A stretch of DNA of 64,000 nucleotides from contig NZ_DS996810.1 in assembly GCF_000156235.1 (NCBI RefSeq), positions 1 through 64,000 on the forward strand, read 5' to 3'. The translations under genes were made by a program, and so were the position numbers. Positions 17,842 to 26,871 of the stretch are shown here, in pieces. Each line of letters opens with the position of its first letter. Within the stretch, counting starts at the first letter, position 1. Under the pieces are notes generated by a model. It saw only the letters and a list, made by a program, of their open reading frames with translations, was not told the origin of the DNA and made no database searches. This stretch comes from Pseudovibrio sp000156235. Lineage in GTDB: Bacteria > Pseudomonadota > Alphaproteobacteria > Rhizobiales > Stappiaceae.

Positions 17842-18845
17842 CAGCCGTCGTTCAGGTGACAGGCGGAGACATGGCCGGGAGCAATTTCCCTCAAGGCCGG
17901 TTGGCTCTCAGCGCAGCGTTTGGTGGCAAATGGGCAGCGCGGATGGAAATGGCATCCGCTTGGGGGTGCCAGTGGTGATGGGATCTCGCCTTTGATTGGC
18001 TCATACACCTGCTTGCGGGCATCAATGCGCGGGACTTCGCGCAGCAGGGCCTGCGTGTAGGGGTGGTTGGGTTTGGCGAAGAGTTCATCTGTTTTCGCGA
18101 TCTCAACCACACGGCCCAAATACATGATCACCACACGATCAGAGAGGTGCTCCACAACGCCGAGATCATGACTGATGAATAGATAGGTGAGACCGAGCTG
18201 AGCCCGCAGGTCCATGAAAAGATTGATGACCTGCGCCTGAATGGACACATCGAGTGCTGCGATGGACTCGTCACACACGAGAAATTCCGGGTTTACCGCC
18301 AAGGCGCGGGCAATGCCGATGCGTTGGCGCTGTCCGCCAGAGAACTGGTGCGGATAGCGAGTTTTGAAATCCGGATCGAGCCCCACACGCAGGAGCATCT
18401 GGTCTACGTAGTCGGACAGCTCTGCTTTTGAGACAAGGCCATGAACACGTGGTGCTTCACCGATGATATCACTCACCCGTTTGCGCGGGTTTAGGGAGGA
18501 CATGGGATCCTGAAAGATCATCTGTACTTTGAGCTGGGCGTTTTTGGCATCGGCTCCAGAGAGTTGTTTGACGTTGTCTCCGTGGAAATGAACGGTGCCG
18601 TCACTGGCTTCATGAATGCCTGCCACGACACGGCCCAGCGTGGACTTTCCGCAGCCGCTTTCGCCAACAAGGCCAACCACTTCGCCCGGTGCAATGCTGA
18701 GCGAGACATCATCGACTGCGTGAACCACTTGCTCCTTGAGGTTGGAACCGAAGAAGCGGAGTGTTTTTTCGGCAAGATCCAGCTTTTTGGTGAAGCGTTT
18801 GGAGACGCCTTGCAGCTCGATGACTGGTGTTTCCAGAAGCGTCAT
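17841..18845 (-). CDS. Oligopeptide/dipeptide ABC transporter ATP-binding protein (OppF/DppF type)
   Basis: Second ATPase of a peptide-type importer, 334 residues. Walker A is GESGCGKSTLGR, signature FSGGQRQRIGIARAL, Walker B LVCDESIAALD, and the C-terminal OppD/F extension contains the cysteines of PLAPPSGCHFHPRCP found in this subfamily. The frame is open for 29 codons upstream, but ATG at 18845 overlaps the previous stop codon by the usual ATGA, so it is preferred. Works with the partner ATPase, two permeases and the binding protein encoded upstream. Confidence 0.95.
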   Translation of the reverse strand: MTLLETPVIELQGVSKRFTKKLDLAEKTLRFFGSNLKEQVVHAVDDVSLSIAPGEVVGLVGESGCGKSTLGRVVAGIHEASDGTVHFHGDNVKQLSGADAKNAQLKVQMIFQDPMSSLNPRKRVSDIIGEAPRVHGLVSKAELSDYVDQMLLRVGLDPDFKTRYPHQFSGGQRQRIGIARALAVNPEFLVCDESIAALDVSIQAQVINLFMDLRAQLGLTYLFISHDLGVVEHLSDRVVIMYLGRVVEIAKTDELFAKPNHPYTQALLREVPRIDARKQVYEPIKGEIPSPLAPPSGCHFHPRCPFATKRCAESQPALREIAPGHVSACHLNDG

Positions 18846-19828
18846 GCCATTTCCTCCTGCTTTACAGGATGGAAGCAACGCACGTGCCTTTCCTCTCCCA
18901 ATTGCGTGATCTCCGGAGCCGCGACCAGACAATCACTCTGCTTTGCCGGACAGCGGCTGGCGAAGGCACAGCCTGCGGGTAAGTTGAGCAGTGACGGCGT
19001 CATACCGGGGATCTGGTAGAGTTTCGCACCACGTTTGTTGCGGCTCGGGACGGATTCAATCAGGCCCTTGGTGTAAGGGTGCAGTGGGGCGTCCAGCACT
19101 TCATCGATGCTGCCCTGTTCTACAATCCGCCCAGCGTACATGACTGCGATCCTGTCTGCCAAACCGCTGATAACGGCCAGATCATGCGTGACCCAGATGA
19201 GAGACATGCCGGTTTCGGAACACAGCTTGCGAACTTCGTAGAGGATTTGCGCCTGAATGGTGACATCGAGCGCGGTTGTCGGTTCATCGGCGATGATCAG
19301 ATCCGGCTCATGCAGCAGTGCAATGGCGATGGCTACACGTTGGCGCATGCCGCCGGAGAACTGGTGCGGGTAGGCTGTGAGACGTTCATCCGGTGAAGCG
19401 ATGCCTACGCGTACCAGAGCTTCGCGGCAGCGTTCTCTGGCTGCTTGTTTGGAGATGTCCTCATGGGCCTGAATGGCTTCGATCATCTGCGTGTCGATGC
19501 GCAGGACGGGATTGAGAGTCATCATGGGGTCTTGAAAGATCATCGCTATCTTCTTGCCCCGCAGCTCGCGCCACTGCTTTTCGTCTTTTCTGGCCAAATC
19601 ATCCCCGTTGAGGAGGATCGAGCCGCCGACCACCCTGCCCGGTTCATCCACCAGACCGATCAACGAGAAGCCGGTGACAGTTTTGCCGGAACCACTTTCG
19701 CCAACGAGGCCAAGGATTTCACCGGAATTGACAGAAAAACTGACATCATCAACGGCTTTGACCACACCTGCTTTGGTGAAGAAGTGGGTTTTGAGGTTTT
19801 TGACTGTGAGTGTGTTTGGCGTGTTCAT
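18842..19828 (-). CDS. Oligopeptide/dipeptide ABC transporter ATP-binding protein (OppD/DppD type)
   Basis: First ATPase of the importer, 328 residues. Walker A GESGSGKTVTGFSL, signature FSGGMRQRVAIAIAL, Walker B LIIADEPTTALD, and the C-terminal cysteine motif LPAGCAFASRCPAKQSDC, which in some members binds an iron-sulphur cluster. ATG at 19828 has GAGG at good spacing; a GTG four codons earlier is less likely. The pair of ATPases forms a heterodimer in this family. Confidence 0.95.
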   Translation of the reverse strand: MNTPNTLTVKNLKTHFFTKAGVVKAVDDVSFSVNSGEILGLVGESGSGKTVTGFSLIGLVDEPGRVVGGSILLNGDDLARKDEKQWRELRGKKIAMIFQDPMMTLNPVLRIDTQMIEAIQAHEDISKQAARERCREALVRVGIASPDERLTAYPHQFSGGMRQRVAIAIALLHEPDLIIADEPTTALDVTIQAQILYEVRKLCSETGMSLIWVTHDLAVISGLADRIAVMYAGRIVEQGSIDEVLDAPLHPYTKGLIESVPSRNKRGAKLYQIPGMTPSLLNLPAGCAFASRCPAKQSDCLVAAPEITQLGEERHVRCFHPVKQEEMA

Positions 19829-19836
19829 TGTTATCC

Positions 19837-20757
19837 TCACTTCCTCAGTCTCGGGTTGAGGACATCGCGCAGCTGATCTCCCACCAGATTGATGGAAACC
19901 ACGGTGACGAGCAGGGCTATACCAGGGAAGAATGAGATCCAGTATTTGCCGCTGATCACATACTCAAAGCCATTGGCGATGAGCAGGCCGAGGGATGGTT
20001 CTGTCTGCGGCAGGCCGACACCGAGGAACGACAGGGTTGCCTCTAGCGCGATGGCATGGGCGGTCTGAACGGTTCCCACCACGATGAGTGGTGGTAAGCA
20101 GTTGGGCATGATGTGCAGGAAGAGCACGCGGGCATGACTTAGGCCAAGACACGTGACAGCCTCCACGTATTCCTTGCCGCGCTCGACCAGTGCTGTTCCC
20201 CTCACCGTTCGGGCGTAATAGGCCCACTGTGCAACGACCAGTGCGAGGATGATTTTGTCGACGCCCTTGCCTAGCAAAGCCAGCAGCATAAGGGCAACCA
20301 GTGAAGCCGGGAAAGAGAGCTGCAGATCGACTATGCGCATGATGAAGGTTTCGGTGCGACCTCCGGCATAGGCTGCGATCAAGCCGACAGACATGCCGAT
20401 TATGAGCGCGATGATACCACTGGTGACGCCGACAGAGAGCGAGATGCGCAGGCCGTAGAGGATAGCGGAGAACAAGTCTCGCCCTGCCCCATCTGTGCCC
20501 AGCCAGAAGGTGTAGCCGTCGAAACTTTCAGCTCCGGGTTCCATGCGCGCATCCAGAACGCTGACTTGCGCCAGATCGTAAGGGTTTTGTGGGGTGATCC
20601 ATGGTGCGAAGAGCGCTGCGGCAATGATGGTGAAGAGGAGAAGCGCTGCGACGACAGCGACTTTGCTTTCAACAAACTCTGAAAGGAAACGGCCCATAGG
20701 CGTTTCGCCTGAAAAGAGCTTCTTTCGCGGTGGTTTGAGGCTTGTTTCTATAGTCAT
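19837..20757 (-). CDS. Oligopeptide/dipeptide ABC transporter permease (OppC/DppC type)
   Basis: Inner-membrane permease, 306 residues, with an N-terminal OppC-type domain, a periplasmic loop containing FWLGTDGAGRDLFSAILYG, and about six membrane segments. The EAA-like coupling loop EAVTCLGLSHARVLFLHIMP sits near residue 200. It follows the OppB-type permease by nine bases and is followed by the OppD-type ATPase. Confidence 0.95.
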   Translation of the reverse strand: MTIETSLKPPRKKLFSGETPMGRFLSEFVESKVAVVAALLLFTIIAAALFAPWITPQNPYDLAQVSVLDARMEPGAESFDGYTFWLGTDGAGRDLFSAILYGLRISLSVGVTSGIIALIIGMSVGLIAAYAGGRTETFIMRIVDLQLSFPASLVALMLLALLGKGVDKIILALVVAQWAYYARTVRGTALVERGKEYVEAVTCLGLSHARVLFLHIMPNCLPPLIVVGTVQTAHAIALEATLSFLGVGLPQTEPSLGLLIANGFEYVISGKYWISFFPGIALLVTVVSINLVGDQLRDVLNPRLRK

Positions 20758-20766
20758 GGCCGCCCC

Positions 20767-21744
20767 TTAGCTTGTCGCATCCTGAAGCCGCATGCGCGGA
20801 TCCAAAATGGAATAGAGGATGTCAACAATCAGGTTGATGACGACGAAGAGCACCACGATGATCATCAGATAAGCCACGATGATTGGCCGATCGAGCTGCT
20901 GAATGGCATCGATGAGCAGCTTGCCCATGCCGGGCCACGCGAAGATGGTTTCCGTCACTACTGAGAAAGCAATGAGAGAACCGAACTCAAGGCCGAGGAC
21001 GGTGACCACCGGGATCATGATGTTCTTGAACAGGTGCACCATGACAATGCGGTTGGCGGACAGGCCTTTGGCGCGGGCGAACTTGATAAAGTCCATATGC
21101 ATGACTTCCCTCACCCCTGCCCGCGTCAGGCGGATGACCAGCGAGATTTTCAGGAGCGCGAGGTTTATTGCAGGAAGGACGATGTGTGAGAAGCCGTCAG
21201 CAGTGAGGAACGACACCTGCAAACCGAGAACTGAGATGGTCTCTCCGCGTCCTGTAGCGGGCACCCAGTCAAGCATCACTGCGAAGAGCATGATCATCAT
21301 GATGCCAACCCAGAATGTGGGCAGCGAGAAGCCCAGAATTGAGCCGCTCATGATGAGGCGTGAGGAAATGGCGTTGGGGCGCAGGCCTGCGTAAAGGCCC
21401 AGCGGGATGCCGATGACAATCGCCATGAGGAGCGCCATAAAGGCGAGCTCCAGCGTGGCGGGCATGCGTTCTATGATGAGTTTCAGGGCTGACTCACCAA
21501 AAACAAAGGAAGTGCCTAAGTCTCCCTTAAACGCGTTGCTGACGAAAACCATGTATTGCTGCCACACGGGCTTATCGAGGCCGAAGTCGCGGATTACGCG
21601 TTCAATCTCGGCCTGATCCGCATCCGGCGCGACCAACATATCGATGGGATCACCCACCACATTCACGCCAAAGAACACAATGACGGACATAGCAATCATG
21701 ACTATGCCACTTTGCATCAGGCGTCTGAGAATGAAGACAGACAT
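20767..21744 (-). CDS. Oligopeptide/dipeptide ABC transporter permease (OppB/DppB type)
   Basis: Inner-membrane permease of 325 residues, with a first membrane helix at the N terminus (LMQSGIVMIAMSVIVFFGVN), five more predicted helices, and the coupling loop FIKFARAKGLSANRIVMVHL. The C-terminal segment IVDILYSILDPRMRL is the usual ending of DppB proteins. It forms the channel with the OppC-type permease encoded downstream. Confidence 0.95.
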   Translation of the reverse strand: MSVFILRRLMQSGIVMIAMSVIVFFGVNVVGDPIDMLVAPDADQAEIERVIRDFGLDKPVWQQYMVFVSNAFKGDLGTSFVFGESALKLIIERMPATLELAFMALLMAIVIGIPLGLYAGLRPNAISSRLIMSGSILGFSLPTFWVGIMMIMLFAVMLDWVPATGRGETISVLGLQVSFLTADGFSHIVLPAINLALLKISLVIRLTRAGVREVMHMDFIKFARAKGLSANRIVMVHLFKNIMIPVVTVLGLEFGSLIAFSVVTETIFAWPGMGKLLIDAIQQLDRPIIVAYLMIIVVLFVVINLIVDILYSILDPRMRLQDATS

Positions 21745-21815
21745 GTCTCTAAATCTTTCGCAGGTAAAGACAACCCATTGAAATTACAGGGGTGTCAATC
21801 TGGCTTCAGATAAGA

Positions 21816-21847
21816 AAAAGGCCGGCATGGAACCTACGCCGACCTTT
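21816..21847 (-). terminator. Attenuator-like terminator between binding-protein and permease genes
   Basis: On the minus strand, an 11-base-pair stem with one G-U pair (AAAAGGTCGGC and GCCGGCCTTTT), an eleven-base-or-shorter loop, and a trailing TTCTTA. It follows the binding-protein stop codon by 14 bases and precedes the first permease, so it probably lets only part of the transcripts run on. Confidence 0.7.
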
Positions 21848-21860
21848 TGATTGCGTGCGA

Positions 21861-23444
21861 TTACTCAGCGGATACGCCCCAGGACAGGGTGTATTCATCC
21901 GTGCGTGGCAGGTACTGGAGGCCCTTGCGGGTTGCCCATGTGTTCACCTGATAGTGCAGCGGAATAATCGCCTGATCGTTGATGGCAATCTCGGTTGCTT
22001 TAGCCAGCAAGTCCTGACGTTTTTCATCATCAACGGTGGCCAGAGCTTCCTCGATCATGGCGTCTACTTCCGCATTGGAGTAGCGACCACGGTTGGAGGA
22101 GCCGAAGCCCTTGTCCTTGTCGTAGGTATGGATGAGAGAGCGCAGCGGAGACGATGCTTCACCGGAGCCAGCGCCCCACCCTACGAGAACCATTGAGAAT
22201 TCTGGCGTGTTGTTTGGACCACCACGGGACGCGCGTTTGAAGTAAACTGAACGCGGCATGGTTTCTACATCGGTTTTGATGCCGACGCGGTTGAGCATCT
22301 GTGCGATGGCTTCCACGATCTTGGCATCGTTGATGTAGCGGTCATTCGGGCCGTGGATGCGCAGCTCGAAGCCATCCCCAACGCCTGCAGCGGCCAGAAG
22401 CTCTTTTGCACCTTTGGCATCGTACTCCACCGGCTTCAGGTTCTCGCTGACACCAAAGAATCCATCTGGCAGAAGCTGGCCTGCTTTGACAGCAACACCT
22501 TCCATCACGCGCTCAACAATCAGATCACGGCTGATGGCCTTGGAGATCGCCTCACGAACGCGTTGATCTTTCAGTGGGTTTTTGATGGCTCCACCACCCA
22601 TAGCTTTTACGAATGGGCTGTCATCACGATCATGATCCAGATGCAGGTAGATGACGCGGTTGGATGGGCCTTGCCACAGAGAGACTTTGTCGTTGCCGCT
22701 CAGCACTTCAATGTCTGTTGTTGGGACACCGTTGATCAGGTCAACATCACCCGCCAGCAAAGCCGCCACGCGAGATGGGCCGGATTTGATTGGCTTGAAG
22801 GTTACCTTATCCCACTTCGGCTTTGCGCCCCAGTAGTCAGCGTTTGCTTCCAGCACAATGCGGTCGCCCGGCACATACTCAGAGAACTTGTATGGGCCTG
22901 AACCGACGGTCGCTGTACCGGCATTGTACATCTCGGTTGTTGCATCGGTTCCTGCTTCTACAGAGATGATGCTGACCGTAGAGATATCATTCGGAACAAG
23001 CGGATAAGGCTTTTCGGTCGTGATATGGATTGTGTAGTCATCAATCTTTTTGACCGTTTTGCCTTTGGTATATGTGGCGAAACTGGATGGTGAGTTTGGC
23101 ACATTTGGTGCGCGCTCAAACGAGAACACCACGTCATCCGCATTGAACGGATTGCCATCATGGAACACCACGCCTTCACGCAGTTTCAGCTCCCATGTGG
23201 TGGCGTTGACTGGCTTCCAGCTGGTTGCCAAACCGGGCTGCAGCTGCTGTTTCTCGTTTTGGTGAATAAGGCGGTCGAACATATGATAGGCAATCATATT
23301 GTTCGGGCCCAGATTGTGGTAGTGCGGGTCAATCGCGCTTGGCTCTGAAGACAAGCCGATGGTCAGATCTTCAGCTGAAGCCACTCCACCCATAAGCAAC
23401 ATGGCACTTGCTGTTCCAGCAAGCCATTTCTGCAGCTTAATCAT
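21861..23444 (-). CDS. Peptide-type ABC transporter periplasmic binding protein (SBP family 5)
   Basis: Periplasmic solute-binding protein of the DppA/OppA family, 527 residues. A signal peptide ends near residue 24 (GGVASA-EDLTIG), and the family signature follows as TTWELKLREGVVFHDGNPFNADDVVFSFER. It is the first gene of the importer operon, divergent from a LysR regulator. The downstream amidohydrolase and the divergent M14 deacylase suggest N-acylated amino acids or short peptides as ligand; binding proteins of this family also take nickel, opines and other solutes, so this is inference. Confidence 0.94.
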   Translation of the reverse strand: MIKLQKWLAGTASAMLLMGGVASAEDLTIGLSSEPSAIDPHYHNLGPNNMIAYHMFDRLIHQNEKQQLQPGLATSWKPVNATTWELKLREGVVFHDGNPFNADDVVFSFERAPNVPNSPSSFATYTKGKTVKKIDDYTIHITTEKPYPLVPNDISTVSIISVEAGTDATTEMYNAGTATVGSGPYKFSEYVPGDRIVLEANADYWGAKPKWDKVTFKPIKSGPSRVAALLAGDVDLINGVPTTDIEVLSGNDKVSLWQGPSNRVIYLHLDHDRDDSPFVKAMGGGAIKNPLKDQRVREAISKAISRDLIVERVMEGVAVKAGQLLPDGFFGVSENLKPVEYDAKGAKELLAAAGVGDGFELRIHGPNDRYINDAKIVEAIAQMLNRVGIKTDVETMPRSVYFKRASRGGPNNTPEFSMVLVGWGAGSGEASSPLRSLIHTYDKDKGFGSSNRGRYSNAEVDAMIEEALATVDDEKRQDLLAKATEIAINDQAIIPLHYQVNTWATRKGLQYLPRTDEYTLSWGVSAE

Positions 23445-23640
23445 TGCTGCTCTCCCCTCGAAATTATCGTTCCCTCTGGCGATTAAAATTCATTCGCCCA
23501 GTAACAATGCCGCTGCTTCTTTATTGGATGTGTCTTCACCACAAGGGCAAATCACCGGTAGAGCTTCGCGGTTGACTTAAACCGTAGTATGTGTTTTCAA
23601 CATTGTCATTCAAAAATTTATAATCAAAACGCATAGAACT

Positions 23641-24567
23641 ATGTCCGATACCCCTACCCGTCCACGCTTGAGCCTTCGAGAGTTTGAAGTTTTACGCGCT
23701 GTTATCAGCGTCCGGAAAACAACTGCAGCCGCTGCCCGCCTTGGTATTTCGCAGCCAGCCGTAAGCCGTGCGATCAAGCATCTGGAAGAGCGACTGGGCA
23801 AAACACTGTTTAATCGCGACAGCGGACGACTGGTGCCGACCTCTGATGCGCTGGCGCTGAATGAGAAGCTTGAGCCGGTGTTTGAGATGCTGGCAGGGAT
23901 TGAGAACGAGACCTTTGTTTCTCAACACAGCAGCAAGCCGCTGCGTCTTGCAGCTCCCCCGACAATCTCACATCGCTTCCTGCTTGGTGTGATTGCGGAG
24001 TTCATCAAGGCTTATCCAGGGCAGAAGGTGGAGCTGGAGATTGGGACATCCTCTGATGTGCGCAATCATGTGGCTGAAGGACATGCGGATCTTGGGATTA
24101 CGGATGGGCTTTCTAAGCATGCTGGGTTGACGCTGGAACCACTGCGCTCTGCCATTGCGCATGCTGTTTTGCATCGGGATCATCCCCTTGCCAGCAAAGC
24201 GTTTATTGAGCCCGAGGACTTTGACGGACAGGATTTCGTCGCCCTCACCCGCCGGTTTCCGGTGCGCGCTATTTTGGAGCGCATGTTTGCGGAACGGGGA
24301 ATTCGGCCTAATATTGTTGCCGAATCTTCTACCGCCGTCTCCGTGAGTGAGCTGGTGCATGCAGGTGTTGGTGTCAGCGTCCTCAACCCTTTTCCTGTTG
24401 CGCGAAACCATCCAGAAACGCTGGTTTTTCTGCCGTTTAAGCCGCGTATTTCCTACCTCAACGCCTTCATATTGCCTGCAACGACGCCCAGCACTCCAAT
24501 CGCCAGAAAATTCATTGAGTTCACGCGCGCCTTCGAGATTGAGGACCCATATTCAACACCGGCCTAG
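23641..24567 (+). CDS. LysR-family transcriptional regulator
   Basis: DNA-binding activator or repressor, 308 residues. The N-terminal winged helix-turn-helix includes KTTAAAARLGISQPAVSRAI, and the effector-binding domain begins near residue 95 (LRLAAPPTISHRFLLGVIAE). It is divergent from the peptide binding-protein gene, 196 bases away, and followed after 47 bases by the M14 deacylase gene. The layout suggests it controls both, in response to the imported compound or its product. Confidence 0.93.
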   Translation: MSDTPTRPRLSLREFEVLRAVISVRKTTAAAARLGISQPAVSRAIKHLEERLGKTLFNRDSGRLVPTSDALALNEKLEPVFEMLAGIENETFVSQHSSKPLRLAAPPTISHRFLLGVIAEFIKAYPGQKVELEIGTSSDVRNHVAEGHADLGITDGLSKHAGLTLEPLRSAIAHAVLHRDHPLASKAFIEPEDFDGQDFVALTRRFPVRAILERMFAERGIRPNIVAESSTAVSVSELVHAGVGVSVLNPFPVARNHPETLVFLPFKPRISYLNAFILPATTPSTPIARKFIEFTRAFEIEDPYSTPA

Positions 24568-24614
24568 ATGCATTTTCGGGCTGGTGTGACCTATACTTTT
24601 CAAGGACCATTGCC

Positions 24615-25577
24615 ATGATTATTGAAAGTACAGCTTACCCTATCGAAATCGATTTCCCTGATATCCTGCCCTACAAAGTCGGTAATACCGGCGTGGACTG
24701 GATCACCACGTTCGATTCCGGCACGGCCGGGCCGCATGTGATGATTTCAGCCCTGGTGCATGGCAACGAGCCATGTGGTGCCGTTGCTTTGGACTGGTTG
24801 TTCAAGCAGGAAGTTCGCCCTGTGCGCGGCAAACTGAGCTTCGCTTTCATGAACGTTGCAGCCTACAACGCCTTTGACCGCAACGACCCAACCGCATCAC
24901 GCTATCTGGATCAGGATTTCAACCGCGTCTGGCAATCAGCCTCCCTCGATGGTCCGGAAATAACACGCGAGCTGGAACGGGCGCGTGAAGTGCGGCCTGT
25001 GATTGAGAGTGTTGATTATCTGCTGGATCTGCACAGCATGCAGCATAAAAACCCACCTTTGATGCTGGCGGGAGATCAGGAAAAAGGGCGGACACTCGCC
25101 AAACAAGTTGCTGACCCTGAATGGATTATTTGCGACTCTGGTCATGCAGAAGGCAAGCGACTGCGTGATTATGACGGGTTCTCTGAGGCCTCCAGCCCTA
25201 AAGCTGCGTTGCTGCTGGAGGCTGGACAGCATTGGGAAGCAGCAGCAGGCCCTCGTGCGATTGCAGCGAGCATCCGTTTCTTGCGTGCAACAGAGTGCGT
25301 ACCAGCTGACTTTGGTGAGGCGCTTTTAGAAGAACAGACGCCATTGGTGTCGCAGAAGACCATAGAAATCGTCGCGCCTGTTACGGTTCAAAGTGAAAAC
25401 TTCCGCTTCAACGAAGATTATCGCGGAATGGAAGTCATCGCCAAGCAAGGCACGGTGCTTGCGATGGATGGTGATACGCCTGTTGTCACACCACACGATA
25501 ACTGCGTCCTGATTATGCCGAGTCGCCGTCTGCAGGTTGGCAAGACAGCGGTTCGCTTAGGTAAGCTGTTGGATTAA
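24615..25577 (+). CDS. Succinylglutamate desuccinylase/aspartoacylase family deacylase
   Basis: Predicted zinc carboxypeptidase-fold enzyme (M14 AstE/AspA group) of 320 residues that removes an acyl group from an amino acid. The zinc ligands are visible in ALVHGNEPCG (His49, Glu52) and LLDLHSMQH (His about 141), and RYLDQDFNRVW matches the substrate Arg region. A C-terminal beta domain follows. It is expressed with the LysR regulator and faces the peptide importer and its N-formylglutamate amidohydrolase-like enzyme, so the locus has two different deacylases. The substrate is unknown. Confidence 0.88.
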   Translation: MIIESTAYPIEIDFPDILPYKVGNTGVDWITTFDSGTAGPHVMISALVHGNEPCGAVALDWLFKQEVRPVRGKLSFAFMNVAAYNAFDRNDPTASRYLDQDFNRVWQSASLDGPEITRELERAREVRPVIESVDYLLDLHSMQHKNPPLMLAGDQEKGRTLAKQVADPEWIICDSGHAEGKRLRDYDGFSEASSPKAALLLEAGQHWEAAAGPRAIAASIRFLRATECVPADFGEALLEEQTPLVSQKTIEIVAPVTVQSENFRFNEDYRGMEVIAKQGTVLAMDGDTPVVTPHDNCVLIMPSRRLQVGKTAVRLGKLLD

Positions 25578-25587
25578 AACATGCTTT

Positions 25588-25608
25588 GGCTGGGGCATCA
25601 CCCCAGCC
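25588..25608 (+). terminator. Rho-independent terminator after the deacylase gene
   Basis: Perfect eight-base-pair stem GGCTGGGG/CCCCAGCC with a five-base loop, followed by GTGTTTGTTT, eleven bases after the stop codon. Confidence 0.85.
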
Positions 25609-25616
25609 GTGTTTGT

Positions 25617-25769
25617 TTAAGCGTTCAATTCTGCAGTTTCTGAGCAGATGTTTTTCAAACTCTTCCATTGCCATTCTGGCAGCACCGGATCCTTTTTGGC
25701 CTCACCAACATTGGTGACAATGCTACCGTCGATGAAATCTCCTATGAAAATGGAAAAACAAGCACGATA
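25617..25769 (-). pseudogene. Possible C-terminal remnant of an unknown gene
   Basis: A minus-strand frame without stops reads FSIFIGDFIDGSIVTNVGEA, then KKDPVLPEWQWKSLKN, and ends in SETAELNA and TAA at 25617-25619. The composition looks like protein, but there is no ATG or supported start, and the frame continues upstream into the terminator of the choline transporter operon. It could be the end of a decayed gene or a chance frame. I do not recognise it. Confidence 0.22.
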
Positions 25770-25773
25770 ACAA

Positions 25774-25805
25774 AAACAGGCGCACCTTTGGGGGTGCGCC
25801 TGTTT
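25774..25805 (-). terminator. Terminator of choXWV operon
   Basis: Perfect 13-base-pair inverted repeat AAACAGGCGCACC / GGTGCGCCTGTTT with a six-base loop, 22 bases after the choV stop codon; on the minus strand it is followed by TTGTTATCG and the arm itself ends in T's. Confidence 0.9.
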
Positions 25806-25827
25806 GGAATCGATGATTTGGGTTTGT

Positions 25828-26871
25828 TTAGACGAAGCAGTCCATGATTTCCTGTTCGCGGATGATGCCGACGGGGCGGTCGCCGCGGAAAACTGCGATT
25901 GGGCCAGCGTGTTTGCGCTTCATTTCAATCACATCACGGATCATCTGTTTGGCAGTGCACCTCGGCATATCGTCAACGCTTACGATTATGTCTGCGCTTG
26001 CATCAGACAGGTTGGTCATGATGTCTTCTGCGTGCAGAACGTTGAGTGGGTTCATGTGCGCTACAAATGACTCAACGTACTCATCAACCGGGTTCTTCAC
26101 GATCTCCTGCGGCGTGCCGATCTGCACCACATGACCACCTTCCATAATGGCGATACGGTTGCCGATTTTGGCGGCTTCGTCGAGGTCGTGGCTCACGAAC
26201 ACGATGGTTCTGTGCAGCTTTTCCTGGAGGTCCAGCAGCTCATCCTGCAAGTGGCTGCGGATGAGGGGATCCAGAGCGGAGAATGGTTCGTCCATCAACA
26301 GGATTGGTGCATCGGTGGCAAAGGCTCGGGCCAGACCAACACGCTGCTGCATGCCGCCGGAAAGCTCATGCACGTATTTGTCGCCCCAACCGCCGAGGCC
26401 GACGAGCTCCAGCTGCTCTTCAACGCGTTCGAGGCGCTGAGATTTTGGGATACCGGAGAGTTCCAGACCGAAGCCAACGTTGTCGCGCACGGTGCGCCAT
26501 GGCAACAAGCCGAACTGTTGGAACACCATAGCAACGCGCTCGCGGCGCAGTTTGCGCAGACGTGCAGCAGAGCAGGTGGTTGGGTTGACTTGTTCGCCAT
26601 CATCCGCCACCAGAATTTCACCGCGGCAAACCTTATTGAGGCCATTGATAGCGCGGAGCAGGGTGGATTTACCGGAACCAGACAGGCCCATCAGAACGAG
26701 CAGTTCGCCCTGCTGGATATCAAAGGTCGCGTTGGCTACACCCACCAGTTGGCCAGTTTCTTCCTGAATTTCTGCGCGGGTTTTGCCAGCGTCAATCAGG
26801 GGCAGGGCAGCGTCTGGCTTATCACCGAAGACGATGGACAGGTTTTTGAAGGAAACAACAGGATTGGTCAT
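25828..26871 (-). CDS. choV: Choline/glycine betaine ABC transporter ATP-binding protein
   Basis: ProV/ChoV-type ATPase, 347 residues. It begins with the long N-terminal region typical of the family (LPLIDAGKTRAEIQEETGQL), then Walker A GLSGSGKSTLLRAI, the signature LSGGMQQRVGLARA and Walker B ILLMDEPFSALD, and a short CBS-like tail ending GIIREQEIMDCFV. The start overlaps the choW stop codon (TAATG). With choX and choW it imports choline or betaine. Choline is favoured because the locus faces the betaine biosynthesis genes; this follows the known choXWV arrangement of rhizobia. Confidence 0.93.
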   Translation of the reverse strand: MTNPVVSFKNLSIVFGDKPDAALPLIDAGKTRAEIQEETGQLVGVANATFDIQQGELLVLMGLSGSGKSTLLRAINGLNKVCRGEILVADDGEQVNPTTCSAARLRKLRRERVAMVFQQFGLLPWRTVRDNVGFGLELSGIPKSQRLERVEEQLELVGLGGWGDKYVHELSGGMQQRVGLARAFATDAPILLMDEPFSALDPLIRSHLQDELLDLQEKLHRTIVFVSHDLDEAAKIGNRIAIMEGGHVVQIGTPQEIVKNPVDEYVESFVAHMNPLNVLHAEDIMTNLSDASADIIVSVDDMPRCTAKQMIRDVIEMKRKHAGPIAVFRGDRPVGIIREQEIMDCFV

